From Aquimarina aggregata (GTDB taxonomy: Bacteria > Bacteroidota > Bacteroidia > Flavobacteriales > Flavobacteriaceae): 64,000 bases of DNA. Within the stretch, counting starts at the first letter, position 1. Every line of letters begins with the position of its first letter. The position numbers and the translations under genes are program-made. Positions 51,973 through 61,236 of this stretch are shown here, in pieces. Location of the stretch: contig NZ_LQRT01000046.1 in assembly GCF_001632745.1 (NCBI RefSeq), positions 310,001-374,000 of the forward strand. The letters run 5' to 3'. The notes under the pieces were generated by a model. It did no database searches, had not been told where the DNA came from, and saw nothing but the letters and a program-made list of their open reading frames with translations.

Positions 51973-54174
51973 ATGGATAATCATCACAGTCACCAAGGGG
52001 GTGATATAAGCAATTGCCCATTTATGGGAGGTACTCAAAGACAAACAGCTGGGAACGGTACGAGAAATCGTGACTGGTGGCCTAATGAATTAAAGTTAAA
52101 TATCCTTCGTCAAAACGCTACTAAATCTGATCCTCTAGGAGAAGATTTTGACTATGCAGCTGCATTTAATAGTATTGACTTTGCAGAGCTTAAAAAAGAT
52201 GTAGTAGAATTAATGACGACATCTCAAGATTGGTGGCCTGCAGATTACGGGCATTACGGTCCTTTTATGGTACGTATGGCTTGGCATAGTGCTGGAACTT
52301 ATCGTGTTGGTGATGGTAGAGGAGGCGCAGGTTCTGGAACACAACGTTTTGCCCCGTTGAACAGTTGGCCAGATAACGGAAACTTAGATAAAGCACGTTT
52401 ATTATTATGGCCTGTAAAACAAAAATATGGAAACAAAATCTCGTGGGCAGACTTAATGATTCTTGCGGGTAACTGTGCTATGGAATCTATGGGGTTCAAA
52501 ACTTTTGGTTTTGCTGGTGGTCGTGAAGATGTTTGGGAGCCAGAACAAGATATTTATTGGGGATCTGAAACAGAATGGTTAGGAAATGAAGAACGTTATG
52601 AAGATGGTGATCTAGAAGGACATTTAGGAGCAGTACATATGGGATTAATATATGTAAACCCAGAAGGACCTAATGGAAACCCTGATCCTGTAAAATCTGG
52701 TCAAGATATTAGAGAAACATTTGGTCGTATGGCCATGAATGATGAAGAAACTGTTGCGCTAACCGCTGGTGGGCATACTTTTGGTAAAGCTCATGGGGCA
52801 GCTGATCCAGATAAATATGTAGGTGCAGAACCAGCAGGTGCTCCTATTGAAGAAATGAGTACCGGGTGGAAAAACACATTTGGTACAGGAGTTTTAGATG
52901 ATGCCATTACTAGTGGTCTAGAAGGTGCCTGGACTCCTAATCCTATACAGTGGGATCATGACTATTTTGATGTATTATTAAACTATGATTGGGAATTAAC
53001 AAAAAGTCCAGCAGGTGCACACCAATGGACACCAACAGCGGCATCTAATGCTAAAATGGCACCAAAAGCCGGAGATGCATCTGGAAAACAAGCATTAATG
53101 ATGACCACTGCAGATATGGCACTTAAAGTAGACCCTGCTTATTTAGAAATTTCTAAACGTTTTCATAAAGATCATAAAGCTTTTGAAGATGCTTTTGCTA
53201 GAGCTTGGTTTAAATTAACACATCGAGATATGGGACCTAGAGCTTTATATTTAGGACCAGAAGTTCCTAAAGAAGAATTAATCTGGCAAGACCCTATCCC
53301 TGCAACAAATAATAAACTAGGTGATGCTGATATTGCTTCATTAAAAAAGATGATTCTTGCTTCTGGACTTACTGTATCACAATTAGTAACTACAGCATGG
53401 GCTTCTGCTTCAACTTTTAGAGGTTCTGATAAACGTGGTGGAGCTAATGGTGGTCGAATTCGTTTAGCACCTCAAAAAAATTGGGAAGCTAATAACCCTC
53501 AAGAACTTGCTAAAGTATTAGCAATATATGAAGGCATACAAAATGATTTTAACGGTACCGTTTCTATTGCTGATCTAATTGTATTAGGAGGATCTGTAGG
53601 AGTTGAACAAGCAGCAAGTAATGCTGGTCATAATGTGAGTGTACCTTTTACCCCTGGAAGAGGTGATGCTACACAAGAACAAACAGATTTAGAATCTTTT
53701 GCACATCTTGAACCTAAAGCAGATGGTTTTAGAAATTACTTGCAAAATAATTTAAGCCTAGCGGCAGAAGAATTACTGGTTGATCGTGCACAATTATTAA
53801 CACTTTCGATACCAGAAATGACAGCTCTTGTTGGAGGATTAAGAGTAATAGGTGCTAATTATGACGGTTCTAATCATGGTGTATTTACCGATAATGTTGG
53901 TGCCCTTTCTAATGATTTTTTCGTTAATCTATTAGATTTTGCTACAACATGGGCAGCGACCTCAGATAATGATGCAATATTCGAAGGACGTGATCGTAAA
54001 ACAGGAATCGTAAAATGGACTGGAACCAGAGCAGATTTAATTTTTGGTTCAAATACCGAACTTAGAGCTGTTGCCGAAGTTTATGGTTCTAATGATGCTA
54101 AAGAAAAATTTGTACATGATTTTATTGCAGCATGGACAAAAGTAATGAATCTTGACCGTTTTGATTTGGCATAA
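51973..54174 (+). CDS. katG: catalase-peroxidase
   Basis: The 733-residue enzyme has both KatG domains. The active N-terminal domain holds RMAWHSAGTYR (Arg101, Trp104, His105), LIYVNPEGP (Tyr227), GRMAMNDEET (Met253) and the proximal haem ligand in GGHTFGKAHG (His268). Trp104, Tyr227 and Met253 can form the covalent adduct needed for catalase activity. It removes hydrogen peroxide and oxidises donors. An OxyR-like site precedes it, and oxyR lies in the same window. It is monocistronic. Confidence 0.97.
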   Translation: MDNHHSHQGGDISNCPFMGGTQRQTAGNGTRNRDWWPNELKLNILRQNATKSDPLGEDFDYAAAFNSIDFAELKKDVVELMTTSQDWWPADYGHYGPFMVRMAWHSAGTYRVGDGRGGAGSGTQRFAPLNSWPDNGNLDKARLLLWPVKQKYGNKISWADLMILAGNCAMESMGFKTFGFAGGREDVWEPEQDIYWGSETEWLGNEERYEDGDLEGHLGAVHMGLIYVNPEGPNGNPDPVKSGQDIRETFGRMAMNDEETVALTAGGHTFGKAHGAADPDKYVGAEPAGAPIEEMSTGWKNTFGTGVLDDAITSGLEGAWTPNPIQWDHDYFDVLLNYDWELTKSPAGAHQWTPTAASNAKMAPKAGDASGKQALMMTTADMALKVDPAYLEISKRFHKDHKAFEDAFARAWFKLTHRDMGPRALYLGPEVPKEELIWQDPIPATNNKLGDADIASLKKMILASGLTVSQLVTTAWASASTFRGSDKRGGANGGRIRLAPQKNWEANNPQELAKVLAIYEGIQNDFNGTVSIADLIVLGGSVGVEQAASNAGHNVSVPFTPGRGDATQEQTDLESFAHLEPKADGFRNYLQNNLSLAAEELLVDRAQLLTLSIPEMTALVGGLRVIGANYDGSNHGVFTDNVGALSNDFFVNLLDFATTWAATSDNDAIFEGRDRKTGIVKWTGTRADLIFGSNTELRAVAEVYGSNDAKEKFVHDFIAAWTKVMNLDRFDLA

Positions 54175-54211
54175 ATCAAACAGAACAAGATCAACATATA
54201 GTTACTGTTTT

Positions 54212-54246
54212 AAAAAAGGTGGTTCCAATTTGGGCCATCTTTTTTT
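54212..54246 (+). terminator. terminator of katG
   Basis: AAAAAAGGTGGTTCC pairs with GGGCCATCTTTTTT using G-U pairs, followed by T-rich sequence. Confidence 0.75.
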
Positions 54247-54628
54247 GTTTTTCATAATATTCTCAGATTCTTCTTCACAGTAACTACTAAGTATATAATT
54301 CTCTATTCTTAAATTATTTGTTTTTATCATATCTATACTAGCTTTATACCTTCCTTAAATAATTCATGAATATATTCTGCATATAGTATCGTATTGGTCA
54401 TTTTCTAAACAATGAAACAATAAATGTATGAATCAGTAATCTCCTAGACTACCTCTATATTCATGTATCTCTCTCTTCTTTACCCATATAATAAAACTGC
54501 ATAAACGTACTATTTCATCTATCTTTTAGACACTCTTTTAATGCCATTCTTGCGTATTCATTGTATTACGTTTACAAAAATTATAATTATTTATTTTTTT
54601 TAAAGTAGGGTTTATATGTTCTCATTTG

Positions 54629-54664
54629 TTTTTAGTTTACCTGTATATACAGATAAACTAAAAA
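54629..54664. repeat. 36-bp inverted repeat with CTGTATATACAG core
   Basis: TTTTTAGTTTA (54629-54639) pairs with TAAACTAAAAA (54654-54664). Inside lies the 12-bp palindrome CTGTATATACAG (54641-54652); one mismatch interrupts the stem. No T-run follows on either side. Confidence 0.55.
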
Positions 54665-54955
54665 TAAAATAAAAAATAACCCTTATAGGGGGTAGGTGTC
54701 TAAGGCAATAGTGCGTTCTATATCTAAAAAAAGTAATTATGTATTTGAAAAAATTATTAAAAGTAAATCTAAAGGCTATTGTTGATTTTTTAAAGGAGCT
54801 TCCTAATGCCTCATCTAATTCAATCCACAGGTGATTCTATACTATAAAATGCAAATAATAAGATCCTTTCTTTTTGCAAAACAAGATCGGTATAGTTATT
54901 GAAAATTCGACACTCTTAATACATTAACGCAATAAAATTGTAATATTAAAAACTC

Positions 54956-55951
54956 ATGAAAAAATCAATCAGTAGATTCAATACATTATTTGTTATGTTC
55001 GCATTATTTTCTTTAGTGCTTGTTTCTTGTGCATCAGATGATGATTCTGGCCCAAGTAATGAAGAAGTTTCTCAAAATGTAGTTGAAACCAAGAAAAAGT
55101 TAGTTGGAGATTGGAAACTAGTCAGTACCACTATTGATGGACAAAGCGTTTCTGCTTCAGAATTTGAATGTTTAAAAAGATCTGTTGCAACCTTTAATGA
55201 AGATAATACCTATACAATAACATTTAAAAAGAAAGGTAGTCCTAGCTCTGATCTGTGTTCTCAAACCATTGCACAAGGAGGCACCTATACTGTAGCAGGT
55301 TTAAACAGTGTAACCTTTTTTAATTCTACCTCAGAAATCAAACTTGTAGACGATACGCTACAAATAACTTCAAAAGTTACTAATGGCAGCACAGAAGAAA
55401 CACAAGTTGATACTTTTATACGAGGTGATAGTGAGGATTTAAGTGATAGTGATCAAGAAGAAACTGATGACGTAACCGTAGAAGAAGATGAGACGACAAC
55501 AGAAGAGGACAATACTTATGATGGTACTGCAGTAATTGCTAAATTATTAGGAAAATGGAACATCGAGACCACTAACAATGAGTGTTTACAAAAAAATACA
55601 ATCGAGTTTAAAGCTGAAAGTGTTTTTGAATTTATACAACATAAGAAAACATTTAACAGAAGAGATTTACTAAACTATAATATAAATATTAGTTATCCTT
55701 TTTCTGGAGCATTTTCTGCCTCGGTGACCAAAGGCAATGATATGGTTGTTTTTGATACCAATGCTGATTGTCAATTTATCAAAACAAGCACACTTCAATA
55801 TATCGTAAAAGATGAAAAAACGGTATTACTTAAAAATATTCCGCAGGTTCAAATATTGATAGTAGATGATACCACTATTAACTTAGTATACAAATACACT
55901 GATAGTGATGGTAATAAGCAAACGTTAACGTTTACCTACAAAAAAGCATAA
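54956..55951 (+). CDS. lipoprotein with two lipocalin-like domains
   Basis: The 331-residue protein has a lipoprotein signal (FALFSLVLVSCASDDD), a first lipocalin-like domain (about 47-155: KKLVGDWKLVSTTIDGQSV and FNEDNTYTITFKKKG), an acidic linker (about 158-188: Asp/Glu/Thr-rich) and a second similar domain (about 195-330: AKLLGKWNIETTNNECLQKN). Both start with L-x-G-x-W, like the Lipocalin_like families of Bacteroidota. It probably binds a small hydrophobic ligand at the cell surface. An adjacent terminator closes the unit. Confidence 0.77.
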   Translation: MKKSISRFNTLFVMFALFSLVLVSCASDDDSGPSNEEVSQNVVETKKKLVGDWKLVSTTIDGQSVSASEFECLKRSVATFNEDNTYTITFKKKGSPSSDLCSQTIAQGGTYTVAGLNSVTFFNSTSEIKLVDDTLQITSKVTNGSTEETQVDTFIRGDSEDLSDSDQEETDDVTVEEDETTTEEDNTYDGTAVIAKLLGKWNIETTNNECLQKNTIEFKAESVFEFIQHKKTFNRRDLLNYNINISYPFSGAFSASVTKGNDMVVFDTNADCQFIKTSTLQYIVKDEKTVLLKNIPQVQILIVDDTTINLVYKYTDSDGNKQTLTFTYKKA

Positions 55952-56303
55952 CATATAATAATATATTCTTTATTAAAAATAGCGATGGTATTTACTATCG
56001 CTATTTTTTTGTTTGAAACTTAATGTAAAAAACTTCTTTTAAAGGCTCTTCTCATTATTTTAAATTTTTCTATTGTATTTAGATCACCACAAACCATTTT
56101 TTTAGAATTTCATATCTAGTAACTTCTCTGACGATATTTTCTGTTTCTATTACTGTTATTATGAATATTAGACAAAAAGAATATTCAAGTAACACAATAT
56201 AAATGCACCTTAATGAAAAGAGAATAACACTTCATACATATCACGGTTTTTTATTTTTTGTAAAACTCTAGTTTTAACCAAATTAATTTAAAACCATACT
56301 ACA
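55952..56303. other. 352-bp intergenic region
   Basis: It holds a terminator (55975-56008) and a perfect inverted repeat TGAATATT-N10-AATATTCA (56162-56187), 117 bp before the second M57 gene. No gene is seen. Confidence 0.5.
55975..56010 (+). terminator. terminator of the lipocalin-like lipoprotein gene
   Basis: AAAAATAGCGAT and ATCGCTATTTTT pair perfectly over 12 bp and continue inward (GTA/TAC), followed by TT. Confidence 0.88.
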
Positions 56304-57209
56304 ATGAAAATCAACTTATTAAAAACTCGCTATTTACTAATGGCAACATCTTTTTTATTAATCCTTAATTCTTGTGAAACAGAGGATACTATAAATCAAG
56401 AAGAGATGAATACAACTACTATAGCACTAAACGAAACACAACTTAATGCATTAAAACTAAATGGCATTACTCCCGAAAGTAATATTGTAGAAGAATTTAA
56501 AGAGACTATTCTTGGAGAATCTATCGAAGGTTTATTAATATCGGATAACTTTATTTCGTACAAAGAGCTGGACCAGATGATAGAAAACACAGATCAAAAA
56601 CTATTCTTTAATAAAAGTAGAATAACCTTACCTAAAAAAGGTAAAAGAATGATCACTGTTGGTGTGGTTACTTCGGGTTCGCAAGGTTTAGACAATAAAC
56701 AACGAAATGCAGCACAAACAGTAATCCATCGTTATAAATCATTAAACTTGAAAAAAATAGATTTTAGAATCTTAATTGGAGTAAATAATTTTGGAAATAC
56801 ACGTCCTGACATCGTTATCATATCTAGTGATAGTTTTACTAGTGGTGGTTTTGATGGTAGAGCAAGATTTCCTGAAAACGGAAACCCAGGAGATCTTATT
56901 GGTATTAATACAAGAACACAAGGGTCTAATTGGCCACAATCAGAACTTGTATCTTTAATTATGCATGAACTTGGCCACGCAATAGGGTTTGTACATGCAG
57001 ATTATAAAACAAGAAGAAGTTGTATTCCTTTTGGTTTAGAAGATGCAGGAGATTTTAGTGATAACCAAGTAGATTTAATCCCTGGTACTAACTCTAGTGG
57101 TGATTATATCAATTCTATTATGAGAGCATGTAATTTTTATGCTATCGGTGATTTTACTGCAGAAGATAAAAAAGCTATGAGAAGAGCCTATAACGGACAA
57201 TCTTTTTAA
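56304..57209 (+). CDS. M57-type (HEIGH) zinc metallopeptidase lipoprotein, second copy
   Basis: The 301-residue protein has a lipoprotein signal (LLILNSC, Cys24), a propeptide-like region to about residue 115 and a metallopeptidase domain with HELGHAIGFVHAD (His221, His225, His231; Glu222) and INSIMRACNF downstream as a Met-turn. It shares the architecture of the M57 protein at 13585-14412 but is divergent in sequence, so the two are old paralogues. Likely a surface-anchored protease; its substrate is unknown. Confidence 0.82.
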   Translation: MKINLLKTRYLLMATSFLLILNSCETEDTINQEEMNTTTIALNETQLNALKLNGITPESNIVEEFKETILGESIEGLLISDNFISYKELDQMIENTDQKLFFNKSRITLPKKGKRMITVGVVTSGSQGLDNKQRNAAQTVIHRYKSLNLKKIDFRILIGVNNFGNTRPDIVIISSDSFTSGGFDGRARFPENGNPGDLIGINTRTQGSNWPQSELVSLIMHELGHAIGFVHADYKTRRSCIPFGLEDAGDFSDNQVDLIPGTNSSGDYINSIMRACNFYAIGDFTAEDKKAMRRAYNGQSF

Positions 57210-57635
57210 TAGGTACACATTCATACCATTTGTGATCCAAATTAAATAATAAATTTATTAAATGCCCCACTAATTTAATCCAAAATTAGTGGGGCATTAT
57301 TATTTCATATAGTTAATGATACGAAGAGTTTTACCATCACAATTTTCTACTTCATAATATACAACTTAGACCACAAGTTTCTTAAAATTAAATTTCAATT
57401 TAAAAAGCAAAAAAACCAACACCTATAATATGGAAAACGCGTATCACCAAAATCACTTAAACACCAATAAAATAAGGGTATACCGGTGCAATAAGATGAA
57501 ATATTTTTAAGGGAATTTTCCCCTAATTTAGTGTAAACCTTATGAAACACGAATCAAGTAGCTACAGATAGTTTTATTACGTAAGAAAAATCCAAAACCC
57601 GATTTAAAATTAGTAATAATTAAATATCAAGAAAG
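57210..57635. other. 426-bp intergenic region
   Basis: It contains the terminator at 57261-57298 and a short inverted repeat GGGAA-TT-TTCCC (57511-57522), 114 bp before the avidin-like gene. Nothing else is recognised. Confidence 0.5.
57261..57298 (+). terminator. terminator of the second M57 gene
   Basis: AATGCCCCACTAATTT and its complement form a perfect 16-bp stem with a 6-nt loop, followed by a moderately T-rich tract. Confidence 0.85.
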
Positions 57636-58082
57636 ATGATTGAAAATTTAGATAAAATTGAACAATATATTGATAATACTATCGGAACTGCAATACGAAG
57701 CTATAACCCGATGATAAAGTCTGATATCTTTGGCCCGATATACGGCCATTGGGAAAGTGAAGCTGGATCAAAATTATTTTTAGCATCACAAGGAAGCATA
57801 CTACATGGAAGCTTTACCCGAGAAGGAGGAAGACCTCGCAGATTATTAGGTACCATTGATAATCATCAACCTATAAAAGACAAAGGTTTAGCACTATCGT
57901 TTTCTGTCTATTGGCCATCTAACAATGACCCAGAATACAGATCTGTAACTTCGTATACCGGTCAATTTCATCCCACAGAAAATAAAATAACAACGATTTT
58001 TTTATTAGCAAACGAAACTATCCCTAGTAAAGATTATGCCTCTGTATTTGTTGGAAACGATGTTTTTACTCGCATAAAATAG
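57636..58082 (+). CDS. avidin-like (biotin-binding fold) protein without signal peptide
   Basis: The 148-residue protein matches the avidin family from residue 37: GHWESEAGSKLFLA, ILHGSFTREGG, LALSFSVYW, SVTSYTGQF, TIFLLANET and VFVGNDVFTRI follow the eight strands of streptavidin. Equivalents of Trp79, Ser27, Ser88, Thr90 and Asp128 are kept (Trp93, Ser45, Ser103, Thr105, Asp142). Others differ: Asn23 to Ser41, Tyr43 to Phe60, Ser45 to Arg62, Trp92 to Tyr107, Trp108 to Phe122, Trp120 to Tyr134. The alignment is by eye. There is no signal peptide, only a 36-residue helical N-terminal extension, and no cysteine. Biotin binding may be weakened or altered. Confidence 0.75.
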   Translation: MIENLDKIEQYIDNTIGTAIRSYNPMIKSDIFGPIYGHWESEAGSKLFLASQGSILHGSFTREGGRPRRLLGTIDNHQPIKDKGLALSFSVYWPSNNDPEYRSVTSYTGQFHPTENKITTIFLLANETIPSKDYASVFVGNDVFTRIK

Positions 58083-58167
58083 ATACTATACTACAAAAAA
58101 ATTGCTATCCTATTATATAGTTAGTATTTACAAATAACCCAAATAGTACGAATTCTTGTAGTGTTCG

Positions 58168-58200
58168 ATCATACAACATTATGTGTGTCTGTTGTATGAT
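58168..58200 (+). terminator. hairpin after the avidin-like gene
   Basis: ATCATACAAC and GTTGTATGAT form a perfect 10-bp stem over a 13-nt loop, followed by TTT. Confidence 0.6.
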
Positions 58201-58206
58201 TTTAAA

Positions 58207-58240
58207 AAAAGCCTTAAAAATTATAATTTTTAAGGCTTTT
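58207..58240. terminator. strong bidirectional terminator
   Basis: AAAAGCCTTAAAAATT and its complement form a 16-bp stem with a 2-nt spacer, 6 bp after the previous hairpin. Confidence 0.75.
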
Positions 58241-58427
58241 CTTCCTCTTTATTTTACATCTATAAAATTCAAAATCAAATAGTTTTTTTTTTTTTAAAAT
58301 TCCATTTTTTATAATAACTAAAGCAAGGAGTTTTTAACAGCTCTCCTTCTTCTACCCTTTTATAGTTGTGCACGTAATAATATGTTAGAATAGATTTCAT
58401 TTTTAGTACAAACCATATTTCTTCTTT

Positions 58428-59081
58428 TTAAAACCCGTTTAAAATGAAAATAAGTATTATAATGGGAACACCAAAGACCAAGATGGGTAATAGCAAATTT
58501 AAAATAGATTTACCAATCGATAACTTTTGAACTTCGGACATTCCAATTACACAAAATACAATTGTCCAAATACCTAAAATAAACTCTAAAATCATAGCGC
58601 CATAAACAATAATATTTGAAATAAGTCCTGCACTTGTAATATCACCATTTGCTTTAAATATTTCATTACCATAAATTCCAATCTGGGGAATAAGGAACAA
58701 CAAAGCTATTATTGCCGGTGTCATCGCATATGATAAAATTCGTAAAATGGATGTAGTATCACCTTTTCCGTTTATCCATTTTCCGGTCCAACTTAGTAAT
58801 GCGGCATAAATGTAATATGATATCCAACCTAAAAGTCCACCAAGTATAATACACAAACCTAAAATCACTAATACAGGCATTTTATCCCCCATATTTCTCA
58901 TGGATGCTCTGTCAAATGCTCTAGAAATCCCAGCAAGCACTAACAATAATTTTACATATTTATCATAATGTTTATCATTAATAAACTTAAAAACTTGCCT
59001 AGGTTTTGTCCATATTTTCGAAAAAATTTCTTTATCAGTTAAACTCTCAAGCTTATTACTGTTTTCTATCTCGTTATCCAT
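58428..59081 (-). CDS. Yip1 domain membrane protein
   Basis: The 217-residue protein has a charged cytoplasmic N-terminus (IFSKIWTKPRQVFKFINDKH) and five membrane helices in the Yip1 pattern, including LGGLLGWISYYIYAALLSWT and RILSYAMTPAIIALLFLIPQ. The TKPRQVF motif is common at the start of the family in this phylum. Bacterial Yip1 proteins are of unknown function. It is a single gene. Confidence 0.83.
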   Translation of the reverse strand: MDNEIENSNKLESLTDKEIFSKIWTKPRQVFKFINDKHYDKYVKLLLVLAGISRAFDRASMRNMGDKMPVLVILGLCIILGGLLGWISYYIYAALLSWTGKWINGKGDTTSILRILSYAMTPAIIALLFLIPQIGIYGNEIFKANGDITSAGLISNIIVYGAMILEFILGIWTIVFCVIGMSEVQKLSIGKSILNLLLPILVFGVPIIILIFILNGF

Positions 59082-59295
59082 TTGATTTGATATTTTGCCT
59101 TCTCTCTTATTACTAAATATTTATTATAAGTGTCTTGGCAAAAACAAATGTTACCTCGATATTTTTTTACACTATGACTAATAGAATATTAATTTATCAA
59201 TAAGTTTGACATCATTACAAAATACGTTAACCTTTCGGCTCATTCTTAAACTTTACATTGATATATATGTCATGTTTTATATAAACGTTAATTTG

Positions 59296-59817
59296 TTAAT
59301 CAAATATTCCTCGAGCACCTAATACACCTTCCTTTTTTTTGTTAAATAACTTTTGTATACTTTGACCTTTTAACCCCTTCCAAATCCCATTTTTACTTTT
59401 TTTAACAGGGTCAAATTGATATTTTTGATGGTAAAAAGCACCACTTTTCTTGTCTTTTGAAAGATATAGAATCACATGTTTATAATTCTCAAACCCAGGT
59501 CGTCCATAATGATTGTAAGCCACAAAATTTATAGTATCGCCCTCTATTTTATTAAACACATTTTTTAACACTTTGTATTTATTATTAAATCCAAGATCCA
59601 TTACAAAACTTACATACCTAATAGTATCTCCTGTAATAGAGTCTATTTCGATTCTCTTATTTTTTCTGTTTGGATTAAATTCTGTTACGGATATTTTCTC
59701 CCCTATAAATGCATAAAGGTTTACGCTAGTATTAATATTGCTATTATCATTTGTAACAAATGTTGATTTGCAAGAGATAAAGAATATTACAATAATTAGG
59801 ATATATAGCTTTTTCAT
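59296..59817 (-). CDS. hypothetical lipoprotein
   Basis: The 173-residue protein has a lipoprotein signal (LYILIIVIFFISC, Cys16) and a beta-rich body (VNLYAFIGEKISVTEFNPN ... YVSFVMDLGFNNKYKVLKN). A basic C-terminal segment (FDPVKKSKNGIWKGLKGQSI) is notable. I recognise no family. A -7-like box (minus-strand TAGATTTG, 59835-59842) precedes it by 18 bp. Confidence 0.65.
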   Translation of the reverse strand: MKKLYILIIVIFFISCKSTFVTNDNSNINTSVNLYAFIGEKISVTEFNPNRKNKRIEIDSITGDTIRYVSFVMDLGFNNKYKVLKNVFNKIEGDTINFVAYNHYGRPGFENYKHVILYLSKDKKSGAFYHQKYQFDPVKKSKNGIWKGLKGQSIQKLFNKKKEGVLGARGIFD

Positions 59818-60035
59818 CAGATTTATTTAGATTTCAAATCTACATTTCTTAAAACTATTTCAGAAATAAGATTGAGTGAAGTATATCTTTATTCAAGTGG
59901 AGTAATAATTTGATTTAGTTAAATATTTTACAATGTGTTTGTGTATGATTGCATTGTGTATTTCTGTAACTAAATTAGCAAATACAAACCGAATTGAAAA
60001 TCTGCCGTAACTGCGATTATAAATTTTATGTTTTT

Positions 60036-60626
60036 TTAGTAATAGTTTTTGTACTTAACGTCAAATCGACCGTTTCTTATTTTAACTATATTACCTTCTG
60101 GATCAACACAGTCAAACCAAAACGTCCCTGATAGAATTTGTTTGTCTTGATCTAATTTTATGATATTTAACTCTCCAGCAGTTTGATTTGTTGTTGCATA
60201 ATTAGTCCATCTTCGAAAATCATTCCCATATTCGTTCGTTACAATGTCTCCAATCGTCTGATAATCGGCATTTAACACTCCATGCTCTTGATTTCCAAAA
60301 GTATAGACTCTTTCTGTTAATGGCATATCCGATAAAATTCGTTCAATCGTAATTGATTGACTTAAAACCTCATTGTCTGCAAAAATTGAAAACCAATATC
60401 CGTTTGGTGCATCCAGGTTAATGAATACATATTGCGAAGTTAATTCGGGAATAGGGTCATTTAAATTAAATCCACTCTCTCTCGGTAGAAAGTTGACCCC
60501 ATCGATAGTGCAGCCAAATGTGTTTTTTCCTTCAAAGGTTAATTCTGGCAATGGCGAACTAGTACCGTCATCATCATTAACACAACTTGATAAAACAATA
60601 ATAAATAGTAAAATCATTTTTCTCAT
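60036..60626 (-). CDS. DUF6252-like lipoprotein
   Basis: The 196-residue protein has a lipoprotein signal (ILLFIIVLSSC, Cys15), then an acidic linker and a beta-rich domain starting TFGCTIDGVNFLPRESGF and ending ILSGTFWFDCVDPEGNIVKI then RNGRFDVKYKNYY. The SGTF-x-F and the terminal G-R-F-D-V-K-Y match my memory of the DUF6252 group. Such lipoproteins are common in Flavobacteriaceae; function unknown. It is a single gene. Confidence 0.72.
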   Translation of the reverse strand: MRKMILLFIIVLSSCVNDDDGTSSPLPELTFEGKNTFGCTIDGVNFLPRESGFNLNDPIPELTSQYVFINLDAPNGYWFSIFADNEVLSQSITIERILSDMPLTERVYTFGNQEHGVLNADYQTIGDIVTNEYGNDFRRWTNYATTNQTAGELNIIKLDQDKQILSGTFWFDCVDPEGNIVKIRNGRFDVKYKNYY

Positions 60627-61046
60627 AGTATTTGATTTTTAAAGTTACATTTAACGTTATGTGTAAGAATAGTATGAGATTAAAAATAGTAAGCTTTCAA
60701 TTAAGTATCTAGTCAAAACTTTTTATTTTGTCAATTATTTTTCTATTCTAAAACCCATTTTTTTAAATTTGGTAGTCGTTTAAAACGAAAAACAATTTTG
60801 CGAATTAGCACTTATTTGCTATATACTTCTTGCTTTTTTATTTCTCATCGTGAATATATTTACATTTATGTAAACTTCTTTATGGCAAACCACAATCATG
60901 GCTATAGTGAAAGAAGTTTTATCAAAACACAACAAGATTTCTATGTATTACATTTTGATAATCAAAATAATACTATTAGAGAAAAAGAATAAATAGGAAA
61001 CGTATAAAAATAAAAAAACTCCCTAGATAAAGGAGTTTTAAAACTG
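60627..61046. other. 420-bp intergenic region
   Basis: It holds the upstream region of the DUF6252-like gene, a doubtful 36-codon frame (60882-60992) and the tRNA terminator at the right end. Nothing else is recognised. Confidence 0.5.
61015..61039 (-). terminator. terminator of the tRNA gene
   Basis: AAAACTCC and GGAGTTTT pair over a 9-nt loop. On the minus strand a T-run (TTTTTTTATTTTT) follows the stem, 8 bp after the tRNA end. Confidence 0.75.
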
Positions 61047-61121
61047 TCGGGTAGAGAGGATTCGAACCTCCGATCTCTGGTCCCCCAGACCAGCACTTTA
61101 ACCGGACTAAGCTACTACCCG
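61047..61121 (-). tRNA. tRNA-Pro (anticodon GGG)
   Basis: The minus-strand gene folds into a complete cloverleaf: acceptor CGGGTAG/CTACCCG with discriminator A, D-stem GCTT/AAGT, anticodon arm CTGGT CTGGGGG ACCAG with anticodon GGG and G37, five-base variable loop, and T-arm GGAGG TTCGAAT CCTCT. It is 75 nt long and the 3' CCA is not encoded (CAG follows). Tyrosine or serine types are excluded by the short variable loop. It reads CCC and CCU codons and has its own terminator. Confidence 0.97.
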
Positions 61122-61236
61122 AAATTGGATTGCAAATATAATTTTTTCTCGCTATTTAGTAAAACGCAAAGGTTTCTTTTTTATTTTTTTTATACCTCAT
61201 CACCATCTCGTCTCTTCTAAAATATACAACCACAAA

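Larger units (their letters stand above)
54175..54955. other. 781-bp intergenic region
   Basis: After the katG terminator it is AT-rich. It contains a palindromic structure at 54629-54664 and a 31-codon frame at 54739-54834 (MYLKKLLKVNLKAIVDFLKE, then LPNASSNSIHR) that I cannot confirm. No tRNA, repeat array or larger gene was found. Confidence 0.55.
58083..58427. other. 345-bp intergenic region with tandem hairpins and a T13 tract
   Basis: It contains two hairpins (58168-58200 and 58207-58240) and a run of 13 T (58283-58295). No gene was found. Confidence 0.55.

Noticed and set aside
54739..54834. 31-codon frame in the 54-kb gap
   Set aside because: Too short, without GG leader or hydrophobic helix; kept only as part of a finding.
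58283..58295. T13 tract
   Set aside because: It lies in an AT-rich gap without a stem in front; probably simple low-complexity sequence and prone to sequencing error.
60882..60992. 36-codon frame beginning MANHNHGYSERSF
   Set aside because: There is no leader motif, promoter box or terminator serving it, and the hairpin downstream has its T-run on the other strand. Not enough support for a gene.
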